DNA from: Pirellulimonas nuda
Lineage (GTDB): Bacteria > Planctomycetota > Planctomycetia > Pirellulales > Lacipirellulaceae
Assembly (NCBI RefSeq): GCF_007750855.1
Contig: NZ_CP036291.1
Location: forward strand, 4,650,001-4,714,000
Reading direction: 5' to 3'
Length of the DNA: 64,000 bases
Positions 37,398 through 43,758 of the stretch are shown in pieces; position 1 is the stretch's first letter; each line of letters begins with the position of its first letter. The notes under the pieces are model-generated. The model was not told the DNA's origin and did no database searches. It saw only the letters and a program-made list of their open reading frames with translations. The position numbers and the translations under genes are program-made.

Positions 37398-38534
37398 ATG
37401 CCAACCCAACGCGACTACTACGAAGTCCTCGGCGTCGAGCGCAACGCGAGCGAAGCAGAGATCGCGTCTGCGTACCGCAAGATGGCGGTGCTGCACCACC
37501 CGGACAAGAACCCGGGGGACGAGGGCGCCATCACGCTGTTCAAGCAGGCGGCCGAGGCGTTCGAGGTGCTCAACGACCCCGAGAAGCGCAGCCGCTACGA
37601 CCGCTTCGGCCACGCCGGGGTGAACGGGTCGGGGCACGCCGGCCACGGGTTCGGGAACGTTGAGGACATCTTCTCTGCGTTCGGCGACATCTTTGGCGAC
37701 CTGTTCGGCGGCGGCGGGCGGCGTGTCCGCGCCGGTCGCGACGTGCGGAGCGACGTCACCCTCACGCTGCACGAGGCGGCGCTGGGCGTCACCAAGCGGG
37801 TCGAGTTCGAGCGGCACGAGACGTGCGCCACCTGCGCCGGCAGCGGCGCCGCCAAGGGGAGCAGCCGCCAGACCTGCGGCTACTGCAAGGGGCACGGCCG
37901 CGTGATCCAGTCGGCGGGCATCGTCCGCATGCAGGCGGTCTGCCCCAAGTGCCGCGGCGCCGGCTCGACCATCGACTCCCCCTGCCGCGACTGCCGCGGC
38001 AAGGGGTCGCGTCTGAAGAAGGTGGTGACCGAGGTCGAGATCCCGGCCGGCGTCGACGACGGCACCCGGGTCCGCATCGTCGGCGAGGGGGAACCGAGCC
38101 CCGACGGCGGCCCACGCGGCGACTGCTACTGCTTTATCGCCGTGCTCGCCCACCCGCTGTTCGAGCGTGAGGGGCAGCACCTGGTGTGCCGGATCCCCAT
38201 CACCTACACGCAGGCGGCCCTGGGCTGCGAGTTGGAGGTGCCCACCCTGCAGGGCAAGGGGGAGATCACCATCCCGCCCGGCACGCCGTCGGGCGAGGTG
38301 TTCCGCATGGCCGGCAAGGGGGTCGCCGACCCACGCCGCAGGGGCTTGGGAGACCTGCTGGTTCAGGTCATCATCGAGGTCCCCAAGAAGCTCACCGGCG
38401 AAGAAGAAACCCTGCTGCGGAAGCTGGCCAAGCTAGAGCACAAGAACGTGGCGCCCGAGCGGAAGAGCTTCTTCCAGAGCCTGAAGGAGTACTTCACCCC
38501 GGATGAGCATGTCGGGGCAGAAGCAGACGAATAG
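37398..38534 (+). CDS. dnaJ: Co-chaperone DnaJ
   Basis: This 378-residue Hsp40 stimulates DnaK ATPase. The J domain carries HPD at residues 34-36. A short Gly/Phe region follows (FGHAGVNGSGHAGHGFGN, then GDLFGGGG). Four zinc-finger repeats of CxxCxGxG type are present (CATCAGSG, CGYCKGHG, CPKCRGAG, CRDCRGKG), and C-terminal substrate-binding domains complete the protein (GKGVADPRRRGLGDLLVQV). It is a type I DnaJ. dnaK is not in this window. The stop codon is followed immediately by a family C hairpin and then grpE. Confidence 0.97.
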   Translation: MPTQRDYYEVLGVERNASEAEIASAYRKMAVLHHPDKNPGDEGAITLFKQAAEAFEVLNDPEKRSRYDRFGHAGVNGSGHAGHGFGNVEDIFSAFGDIFGDLFGGGGRRVRAGRDVRSDVTLTLHEAALGVTKRVEFERHETCATCAGSGAAKGSSRQTCGYCKGHGRVIQSAGIVRMQAVCPKCRGAGSTIDSPCRDCRGKGSRLKKVVTEVEIPAGVDDGTRVRIVGEGEPSPDGGPRGDCYCFIAVLAHPLFEREGQHLVCRIPITYTQAALGCELEVPTLQGKGEITIPPGTPSGEVFRMAGKGVADPRRRGLGDLLVQVIIEVPKKLTGEEETLLRKLAKLEHKNVAPERKSFFQSLKEYFTPDEHVGAEADE

Positions 38535-38625
38535 GACGCGGATCTGCCCGGATGAAACGGATTTTCGCAGATCCAGTTTTGCTTTCATCCGCGTGAATCC
38601 GCTTTATCCGCGAAGATCCGTGTTC
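38535..38625. repeat. Intergenic inverted repeat, family C copy 1 (GCGGATC / CGTGAATCCGC words)
   Basis: It begins at the base after the dnaJ stop. Left words ACGCGGATCTGC and GGATGAAACGGATTTTCGC face right words CATCCGCGTGAATCCG and CGAAGATCCGTGTTCC in a long imperfect hairpin. The words CGCGTGAATC and TTATCCGCG recur in the element at 40509-40670. Confidence 0.8.
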
Positions 38626-38649
38626 CATTCTTTGACTTAGAACAAAACT

Positions 38650-39222
38650 ATGGCCAAGCAATCGACCCCAGACGATGAACCCGTCGACGGCCCAGGCGTT
38701 GAGGCCTACACCGGCCCGGAGGCCGAGCCGGTGATCTTTGACCCGGCCGAACCCGAAGGCCTTGAGGCGGACCTGGCCGCGGAGAAGGACCGCAACCTGC
38801 GGCTGCAGGCCGAGCTGCAGAACGTGCTGAGCCGCAAGTCGCGTGAGGTGGCCGAAGAACGCAAGTACGGCGCGCTCCCGCTGATGCGCGACGTGCTGCC
38901 GGTGCTGGACAACATGGACCGCGCGATCCAGGCGGTCGAGAAGAAGGACGGCGAGCTCACGCCCGAAGGGGCGAGCCTGCTGGAAGGGTTCCGGCTGGTG
39001 AAGCAGCAGCTTGTCACCGTGCTTGCCCAGCACGGCTGCGAGCCGATCCCGGCCGAAGGCGAGGCGTTCAACCCCGAGCTGCACGCTGCGATCCTGCAGC
39101 AGCCCTCCGCGGAGCACCCCGCGGGCGTGGTGATGATGCAGACCGAGGCCGGCTACCAGTTGGCCGGACGCGTGGTGCGGCCCTCGCAGGTGATCGTGTC
39201 GTCGGGCCCCGCGCAAGCTTAA
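38650..39222 (+). CDS. grpE: Nucleotide exchange factor GrpE
   Basis: This 190-residue GrpE releases ADP from DnaK. It has an acidic N-terminal segment and a long helix (LAAEKDRNLRLQAELQNVLSRKSREV). The GrpE core follows (PLMRDVLPVLDNMDRAIQAVE, LLEGFRLVKQQLVTVLAQHGCEPI, AEGEAFNPELHAAI), and the protein ends in the beta-wing (YQLAGRVVRPSQVIVSSG). It is the last gene of the chaperone cluster and is followed by a GC-rich hairpin. Confidence 0.96.
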   Translation: MAKQSTPDDEPVDGPGVEAYTGPEAEPVIFDPAEPEGLEADLAAEKDRNLRLQAELQNVLSRKSREVAEERKYGALPLMRDVLPVLDNMDRAIQAVEKKDGELTPEGASLLEGFRLVKQQLVTVLAQHGCEPIPAEGEAFNPELHAAILQQPSAEHPAGVVMMQTEAGYQLAGRVVRPSQVIVSSGPAQA

Positions 39223-39223
39223 A

Positions 39224-39262
39224 CCGGGCGCGTGAGGGGCGCCGACGCCCCAGCTCACCCGG
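39224..39262 (+). terminator. GC-rich hairpin after grpE, terminator-like
   Basis: An imperfect stem (CCGGG and GTGAG facing CTCAC and CCGG, with GGCG facing CGCC inside) starts two bases after the grpE stop and is followed by TTACTTCT. The T tail is weak, so termination is only possible. Confidence 0.45.
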
Positions 39263-39283
39263 TTACTTCTGCAGAGAAGCCTT

Positions 39284-40000
39284 GTGCCACCTACCCCACA
39301 ACTCGACCACGGCGCCCCGTCCTTCTGGTCTTGGAGGCTAGGCGCTACGGTTGCGGGCGGTGGGATCTGCGGCGTGGTGCTGAGCATCGTCACCACGCTG
39401 CTCGCGGAGCTCGGCGTGGCGCCGTTGGGGCTCACGTCGCTGGCGCTCGGCGCCGTGATCGGCCTGGCCGCGGCCGGCACGGCGTGGCTGTACTTGTACG
39501 GCAGCCGAGCCGGGCTCGTGTTCGCCGCCGCCGGGGTCGGCGGGTTCTCTGCGGCCATGCAGCACGCCTGGGCCTACTTTGTGTACGTGCAGCGGTGGCG
39601 GCTCAACCGGATCGAGAACCCGCAGGTCGCCCTGTTCCGCCCCGACGACCGCCCGCTCGACTTCTCCGACTACTTGTGGTCCGACGCGACCCCCGCCAAC
39701 CTGATTTGGTGGACGGAGGACGTGCTGCTGGCGGCGCTCGCGGCCGGCTGTGTGGCGTGGCTGATCCGCCGCAACTGGGCCTACTGCGCCGATTGCCTGG
39801 GCTGGTACACGCTGAGGTGGCGCGGCCCGATGGGCGCCCCCGACGCCCCCGAAGCCGCCCGAGGACTCGAAGACGCGCCCGCAGACGCCAGGGTGACCGT
39901 GCAGTCGTGCACGCAGCAGTGCGGCCCGTGGCGCGTTGAGTTACGATGGGACGAGAACGGCAAACAGCGCGTCCAGCGGCGCTGGGTCAAGCAGGATTGA
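39284..40000 (+). CDS. Membrane protein of unknown function
   Basis: This 238-residue protein starts at a GTG at 39284. Three to four hydrophobic segments are visible: WRLGATVAGGGICGVVLSIV, LALGAVIGLAAAGTAWLYLY, AGLVFAAAGVGGFSAAMQ, VLLAALAAGCVAWLI. The cytoplasmic tail has two CxxC-like positions (WAYCADCLGWY) and a basic end (RRWVKQD). I do not recognise a family. It follows grpE by 62 bases and may be read from the same transcript or its own promoter. Confidence 0.7.
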   Translation: MPPTPQLDHGAPSFWSWRLGATVAGGGICGVVLSIVTTLLAELGVAPLGLTSLALGAVIGLAAAGTAWLYLYGSRAGLVFAAAGVGGFSAAMQHAWAYFVYVQRWRLNRIENPQVALFRPDDRPLDFSDYLWSDATPANLIWWTEDVLLAALAAGCVAWLIRRNWAYCADCLGWYTLRWRGPMGAPDAPEAARGLEDAPADARVTVQSCTQQCGPWRVELRWDENGKQRVQRRWVKQD

Positions 40001-40027
40001 GACCAGGGCTTGCGCCGCTAGACCGGG

Positions 40028-40054
40028 GCCGGGGGCGGGGACGCCCCGGCTCGC
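40028..40054. repeat. Family G word, single arm (CGGGGGCGGGGACGCCCCGG)
   Basis: 27 bases here are identical to the right arm of the large inverted repeat at 43664-43754. The sequence is itself partly palindromic (GGGGACGCCCC), so it can form a small hairpin between the membrane-protein gene and acpS. Confidence 0.75.
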
Positions 40055-40113
40055 ACGCTTTGCTCGCCCCTCACCCCTCGACTCTCACCCCTAACCCCTA
40101 ATCCCCGCCCTGC

Positions 40114-40512
40114 ATGGCGATCCTCGGCGTTGGCGCCAATATCATCGAATGCCTGCGGATCGCTCAGATGATCGAGCGGCACGGCGAGCTGTTCATCACG
40201 CGGGTCTACACCGACCACGAGATCGAGTACTGCAGCGCCCGCAAGGCGGCCACCCAGCACTACGCGGGGCGCTGGGCCGCTAAAGAGGCGGTCCTCAAGG
40301 CGCTGGGCACGGGGCAGCTCCCCGGCATCCGCTGGCGCGACATCGAGGTCCGCAGCGGCAAGAACGACGCCGCGCCCCCCACCGTGCGGCTACGCGGCGG
40401 CGCCAAGGAGCTGTTCGAGAGGTCGGGCGCCCAGAAGATCCACCTCACCCTCAGCCACTGCCGCAGCCACGCCGTGGCGTACGCGGTGGCCGAGGGGCGA
40501 TCGGTCGATTAA
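40114..40512 (+). CDS. acpS: Holo-[acyl-carrier-protein] synthase AcpS, Asp9-to-Asn variant
   Basis: This 132-residue protein has AcpS architecture. The enzyme transfers phosphopantetheine from CoA to acyl carrier protein. Recognisable parts are GVGANIIECLRIAQMIERHG, TRVYTDHEIEYC, HYAGRWAAKEAVLKALGTG (Glu58 of the metal site) and the final LTLSHCRSHAVAYAVAE. The usual N-terminal metal-binding Asp (GTDIVE in E. coli) is Asn9 here (GANIIE, codon AAT). Activity could be retained with altered metal binding. The gene ends at 40512, with its stop inside the outer arm of a large inverted repeat. Confidence 0.92.
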   Translation: MAILGVGANIIECLRIAQMIERHGELFITRVYTDHEIEYCSARKAATQHYAGRWAAKEAVLKALGTGQLPGIRWRDIEVRSGKNDAAPPTVRLRGGAKELFERSGAQKIHLTLSHCRSHAVAYAVAEGRSVD

Positions 40513-40670
40513 CCACGGAGCCACCCAGAGCACTGAGACGGAAGGAGAATAGAAACCGCCGATAAGCGCAGATGAACGCAGATCTGAAAATCGCTATATC
40601 GGCGTTTATCCGCGTGAATCTGCGGTTCCTCTTCGTTGCGTCTCAATACGCTCTGTGACTCAGTGGTTAA
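40509..40670. repeat. Stop-to-stop nested inverted repeat between convergent acpS and lysS (families D and C)
   Basis: The outermost arms are TTAACCAC (40509-40516) and GTGGTTAA (40663-40670). They contain the acpS stop TAA at 40510-40512 and the complement of the lysS stop at 40667-40669. Next inward, CACTGAGACG-type words face CGTCTCAATACGCTCTG. The inner part repeats family C words (CGCAGATGAACGCAGATCTG facing TTATCCGCGTGAATCTGCG). The whole gap is one long hairpin and could act as a terminator in both directions. Confidence 0.85.
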
Positions 40671-42298
40671 CCCTTCTCCGGCCGCAGCAGCGGGAACAGG
40701 ATCACGTCGCGGATGGTCTGCGAGTTCGTGAGCAGCATCACCAGCCGGTCGATGCCGATCCCCAGTCCGCCGGCCGGGGGCATGCCGTTGCGCAGCGCGC
40801 GGATGAAGTCGTCGTCCATGCGGGCCATCGAGTCTTCTTCGGCCATGCCCGAGAGCTGGCTCTTGAAGAGCTGTTCTTGCAGGTCGGGGTCGTTCAGCTC
40901 CGTGTAGGCGTTGGCGACCTCCATCCCCTTGATGAACAGCTCGAACCGCTCGGCGACCGCGGGGTCGGACACCTTGCGCTTGGTCAGCGGGCAGATGCTG
41001 GCCGGGTAGTCGGTGACGAAGATCGGACCCACCAGGGCGTCTTCGACCTTCTCCTCGAAGACGGCGTTCTTGATCACGTCCGGGTGCTTCCCCCCCGTGT
41101 CGATCCCGAGCGACTTCGCCAGCTTCGCGACGCCCGCCTCGTCCGCAGGATCGACCCCCGTATGCTCCAAGAACAGCTCGTTGTAGGTGCGCCGTTCAAA
41201 CGGCGGCGTAAAATCAATCGTCTCCTCCCCCCAAGGCAGCACGTAGCTGATCTCGTCCGCTGCACCGCCCTGCGCGTCCCCCAGCCCCCAGCCCCCGCGG
41301 CTCTGCCGCGCCACCCCCAGCCCCCCGGCACCCAGCACGCCGATCGCTTCGCAGATGATCCCCTCCGTCAAATCCATCATCGAGCCGTAATCGCCGTAGG
41401 CCTGGTAGACCTCCAGCATCGTGAACTCGGGGTTGTGCTTCGGCGAGATCCCCTCGTTGCGGTAGACGCGCCCCAGCTCGAACACCCGCTCGATGCCGCC
41501 CACCAGCAGCCGCTTGAGGTGCAGCTCGAGCGCGATGCGCAAGAACAGGTCGATGTCCAGCGCGTTGTGGTGCGTGGTGAAAGGCCGGGCCGCGGCGCCC
41601 CCGGCGATGGCGTGCAGCGTGGGGCCCTCGACCTCAACAAAGCCGCGCTGCGCCAGCGAGTCGCGCACGCTTCGTACGATGCGGCTGCGGTTCAGGAACC
41701 GCTCGGTCACGCCGTCGTTGTACGCCATGTCGACGTACCGCTGCCGCTGACGCACCTCGGGGTCGGTGAGGCCGTGGTGCTTCTCGGGGGGGGACTCCAG
41801 CGCCTTGGTGAGGAAGGTGATGCTCTCGGCGAAGATCGACAGCTCGCCGGTGTTGGTGCGGCCCAGCATGCCGTCGACGCCGATCAGGTCTCCCAGGTCG
41901 AGCTGCTCGACGACGGGCCAGCTATCGCCCACCTGCTTCTGGCCCACCATCAACTGGATGCGGCCGGTCATGTCTACCAGGTCGATAAAGATCAGCTTGC
42001 CCGCCGAACGGAGCAGCCGCACCCGGCCCGCGGCGCGGACCTTGGGCCCGACCACTTCTCCCTTGCCCTGGTCCGCCTTCCACTGGCGGAAGTTGAAGTC
42101 TTCTGGCTGGGCGGCGAAATCGGGCAGCGGGACCTCGCTGCCGTCCTCCAGGCGGTAGACGATTTCCTCGCTGCGGTCGCGGAGGGCGCCGGTGAGCGTG
42201 TGGTCGTCGAAACGCTGGCCCCAGGGGTCAACGCCCAGCGCGGTGAGGGCCTCAAGCTTCTGCCGTCGGGCGGCCAGCGGGTCGGTCAGGTCGGACAT
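40667..42298 (-). CDS. lysS: Lysyl-tRNA synthetase, class II, with in-frame low-complexity insertion
   Basis: This 543-residue enzyme charges tRNA-Lys. The N-terminal OB-fold anticodon domain ([21 protein letters not shown]) precedes the class II core: motif 2 [20 protein letters not shown], and motif 3 [13 protein letters not shown] with the final LFPLLRPE. At about residues 320-350 there is an extra stretch of roughly 25 residues ([19 protein letters not shown], then AQGGAADE) before the normal [18 protein letters not shown]. It is encoded by GC-rich DNA containing the palindrome CGCGGCAGAGCCGCG (41296-41310). The frame is kept, so the enzyme is probably functional. A hairpin lies in the leader (42313-42410). 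Confidence 0.95.
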   Translation of the reverse strand: MSDLTDPLAARRQKLEALTALGVDPWGQRFDDHTLTGALRDRSEEIVYRLEDGSEVPLPDFAAQPEDFNFRQWKADQGKGEVVGPKVRAAGRVRLLRSAGKLIFIDLVDMTGRIQLMVGQKQVGDSWPVVEQLDLGDLIGVDGMLGRTNTGELSIFAESITFLTKALESPPEKHHGLTDPEVRQRQRYVDMAYNDGVTERFLNRSRIVRSVRDSLAQRGFVEVEGPTLHAIAGGAAARPFTTHHNALDIDLFLRIALELHLKRLLVGGIERVFELGRVYRNEGISPKHNPEFTMLEVYQAYGDYGSMMDLTEGIICEAIGVLGAGGLGVARQSRGGWGLGDAQGGAADEISYVLPWGEETIDFTPPFERRTYNELFLEHTGVDPADEAGVAKLAKSLGIDTGGKHPDVIKNAVFEEKVEDALVGPIFVTDYPASICPLTKRKVSDPAVAERFELFIKGMEVANAYTELNDPDLQEQLFKSQLSGMAEEDSMARMDDDFIRALRNGMPPAGGLGIGIDRLVMLLTNSQTIRDVILFPLLRPEKG

Positions 42299-42312
42299 AG
42301 ATTCATCGTCAG

Positions 42313-42410
42313 GGGTGCCATGCCCACGCTAGCGTGGGCATGCGACTTCAGGGAAACAGCCGGCACTCGCAGCGGCCGGCACGCCCACGCTGGGCGTGGG
42401 CATGGCACCC
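42313..42410. repeat. Intergenic inverted repeat, family F (GGGTGCCATGCCCACGC)
   Basis: Perfect 17-base outer arms (42313-42329 and 42394-42410) enclose a second, inner palindrome (CCCACGCTAGCGTGGG) and a CCGG-rich middle. It lies 15 bases upstream of the lysS start, between lysS and the divergent gene at 42521, so it would be part of one or both 5' leaders. Confidence 0.85.
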
Positions 42411-42520
42411 AGAAGGTGACCGCTGAGGGCCGTCTGGTCAACGGAGGTCGAAATTGACCCAGGGCGCCCAGCTTCCTACGATTCGACCTGCCGGTCACGC
42501 CCCCCCCTCCTTGCTGGAAT

Positions 42521-43288
42521 GTGGTCTTGAAGCTCTGGCTGCGTCGTATCGCGATCGCGTTGGGCCTGTTGCTACTGGTCGTCGGCGGGGCGCTGGTCTA
42601 CCTGCACCGTCTAGCGACCGCCGAAGTAGCCGAATACCAGGCCGTTTTGCAGGCCGACCCCGCGGCGCTCGAAGAAGGCCGCAAAGAGCTCGAGAGCCAG
42701 TCCTTTGCAACGTTTAGCGACGCCCAGAACCCCAGCGCCTGGGCGCTTGCCGTGACCCCCGACCAGGTGAACGGCTGGTTGGCCGTCCGTGCAGAAGATT
42801 TTGCCCCGGACCTAAAGAAGGCAGGGGTCCTCGACCCACGGGTGCTGTTTGACCCGGAAGTGGTGTCGGTTGTGTTCCGGCTACAGACCGAGGCGCTCGA
42901 CAGCGTGGTCACCGTCCGGCTGCAACCGGTGATCACCACGGAGAAAGAGATCGGCATTATCCTGGTCGGCGCCAGCGCGGGCCAATTGCCGCTGCCGACG
43001 TCGCAGATCGTCGAGAGGCTTAAGCAAGCGACGGCGGGCCTCGACCTGCCGCTCAAGTGGCGGCAAGACGCCGGGCGTCCGATGCTGCTGGTCGACTTCG
43101 AGCAGATCGTTTCGTCCGGCCATGTTCATCGAGAGATCGACGCGATTGTCGTGACGCCGGAGTTCCTGCGCGTCAGCGGCGAAACATTGGTAGGCCTCCC
43201 GGGCGAAGTTCCCAAGGACTGGCCGGCCCCCGACGAGACGCAAGAACCGGCGCCGACGGGCGAGGGTGATCACCCTCCGAGCGAGTGA
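42521..43288 (+). CDS. Membrane-anchored protein of unknown function
   Basis: This 255-residue protein has a GTG start at 42521. One N-terminal helix (IAIALGLLLLVVGGALVYL) is followed by a soluble domain (WALAVTPDQVNGWLAVRAEDFAPDL, VVTVRLQPVITTEKEIGIILVGASAGQLPLP). The tail is Pro/Glu-rich. I recognise no catalytic motif. It probably sits in the inner membrane with the domain outside. It overlaps the end of the convergent LigD-phosphoesterase-like gene by 19 bases. Confidence 0.75.
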   Translation: MVLKLWLRRIAIALGLLLLVVGGALVYLHRLATAEVAEYQAVLQADPAALEEGRKELESQSFATFSDAQNPSAWALAVTPDQVNGWLAVRAEDFAPDLKKAGVLDPRVLFDPEVVSVVFRLQTEALDSVVTVRLQPVITTEKEIGIILVGASAGQLPLPTSQIVERLKQATAGLDLPLKWRQDAGRPMLLVDFEQIVSSGHVHREIDAIVVTPEFLRVSGETLVGLPGEVPKDWPAPDETQEPAPTGEGDHPPSE

Positions 43289-43647
43289 GTGGCTGGGCTG
43301 TGCGCGAGCGTCCAGCGGTCATCGTCTGCTAACGTCAGCGTCAGCTCGCCCGCCAGGTCGCCCGAGAGCAATCGCACGCACGCTTCTTGGGCGCTGTACT
43401 TGCTCCAGACCAGCTCGCCTTGCGCCACGCGCGACACCTCGCCGCGATCGCCGCTGACGGGGCCTTCGTAATCCAGGTACGCCACCCGGTGATCGGCGAG
43501 CCGCGTTGCCGCAACGGCTTCTTCGGGTGCAGGGAGTTCCAGCAGCGACCAAGTGACCAGCACGCCGTCGCGCTCCAGCATCAGGTCCCAGTGCGGGCCG
43601 TCGCGGTAGTCGGGGGGGCAATTGTGGCGGAGCAGGACGTAACGCAT
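43270..43647 (-). CDS. LigD 3'-phosphoesterase-like single-domain protein
   Basis: This 125-residue protein matches the phosphoesterase (PE) domain of DNA ligase D, which trims 3' ends in bacterial end-joining. Aligned positions are His8 (LLRHNCPP), His19 and Asp21 (GPHWDLMLE), and a later His (LADHRVAYLDYEGPVSGDRG). The C-terminal part is ELVWSKYSAQEACVRLLSGDLAG. The Arg normally following the HxD motif (HYDLRLE in LigD) is Met23 here, so a canonical active site is incomplete. No ligase, polymerase or Ku gene is nearby. It may be a stand-alone nuclease-like protein of unknown substrate. Confidence 0.8.
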   Translation of the reverse strand: MRYVLLRHNCPPDYRDGPHWDLMLERDGVLVTWSLLELPAPEEAVAATRLADHRVAYLDYEGPVSGDRGEVSRVAQGELVWSKYSAQEACVRLLSGDLAGELTLTLADDDRWTLAHSPATHSLGG

Positions 43648-43663
43648 CGCGTCAGCCTACCCC

Positions 43664-43754
43664 AAGCGAGCCGGGGCGTCCCCGCCCCCGGCGTGGTGGA
43701 AAAGTCGCGACATCTATCCAGACGCGCCGGGGGCGGGGACGCCCCGGCTCGCTT
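43664..43754. repeat. Perfect 30-base inverted repeat, family G
   Basis: The left arm 43664-43693 and right arm 43725-43754 are exact complements over 30 bases (core CCGGGGCGTCCCCGCCCC), with a 31-base loop. It sits between the start of the LigD-PE-like gene and the end of the DUF11 lipoprotein gene, with the right arm ending five bases before that gene's stop. 27 bases of the right arm recur at 40028-40054. Confidence 0.9.
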
Positions 43755-43758
43755 GCGT

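Noticed and set aside
40655-42457. 600-codon open frame on the plus strand
   Set aside because: It is antisense to lysS, which has complete class II motifs.
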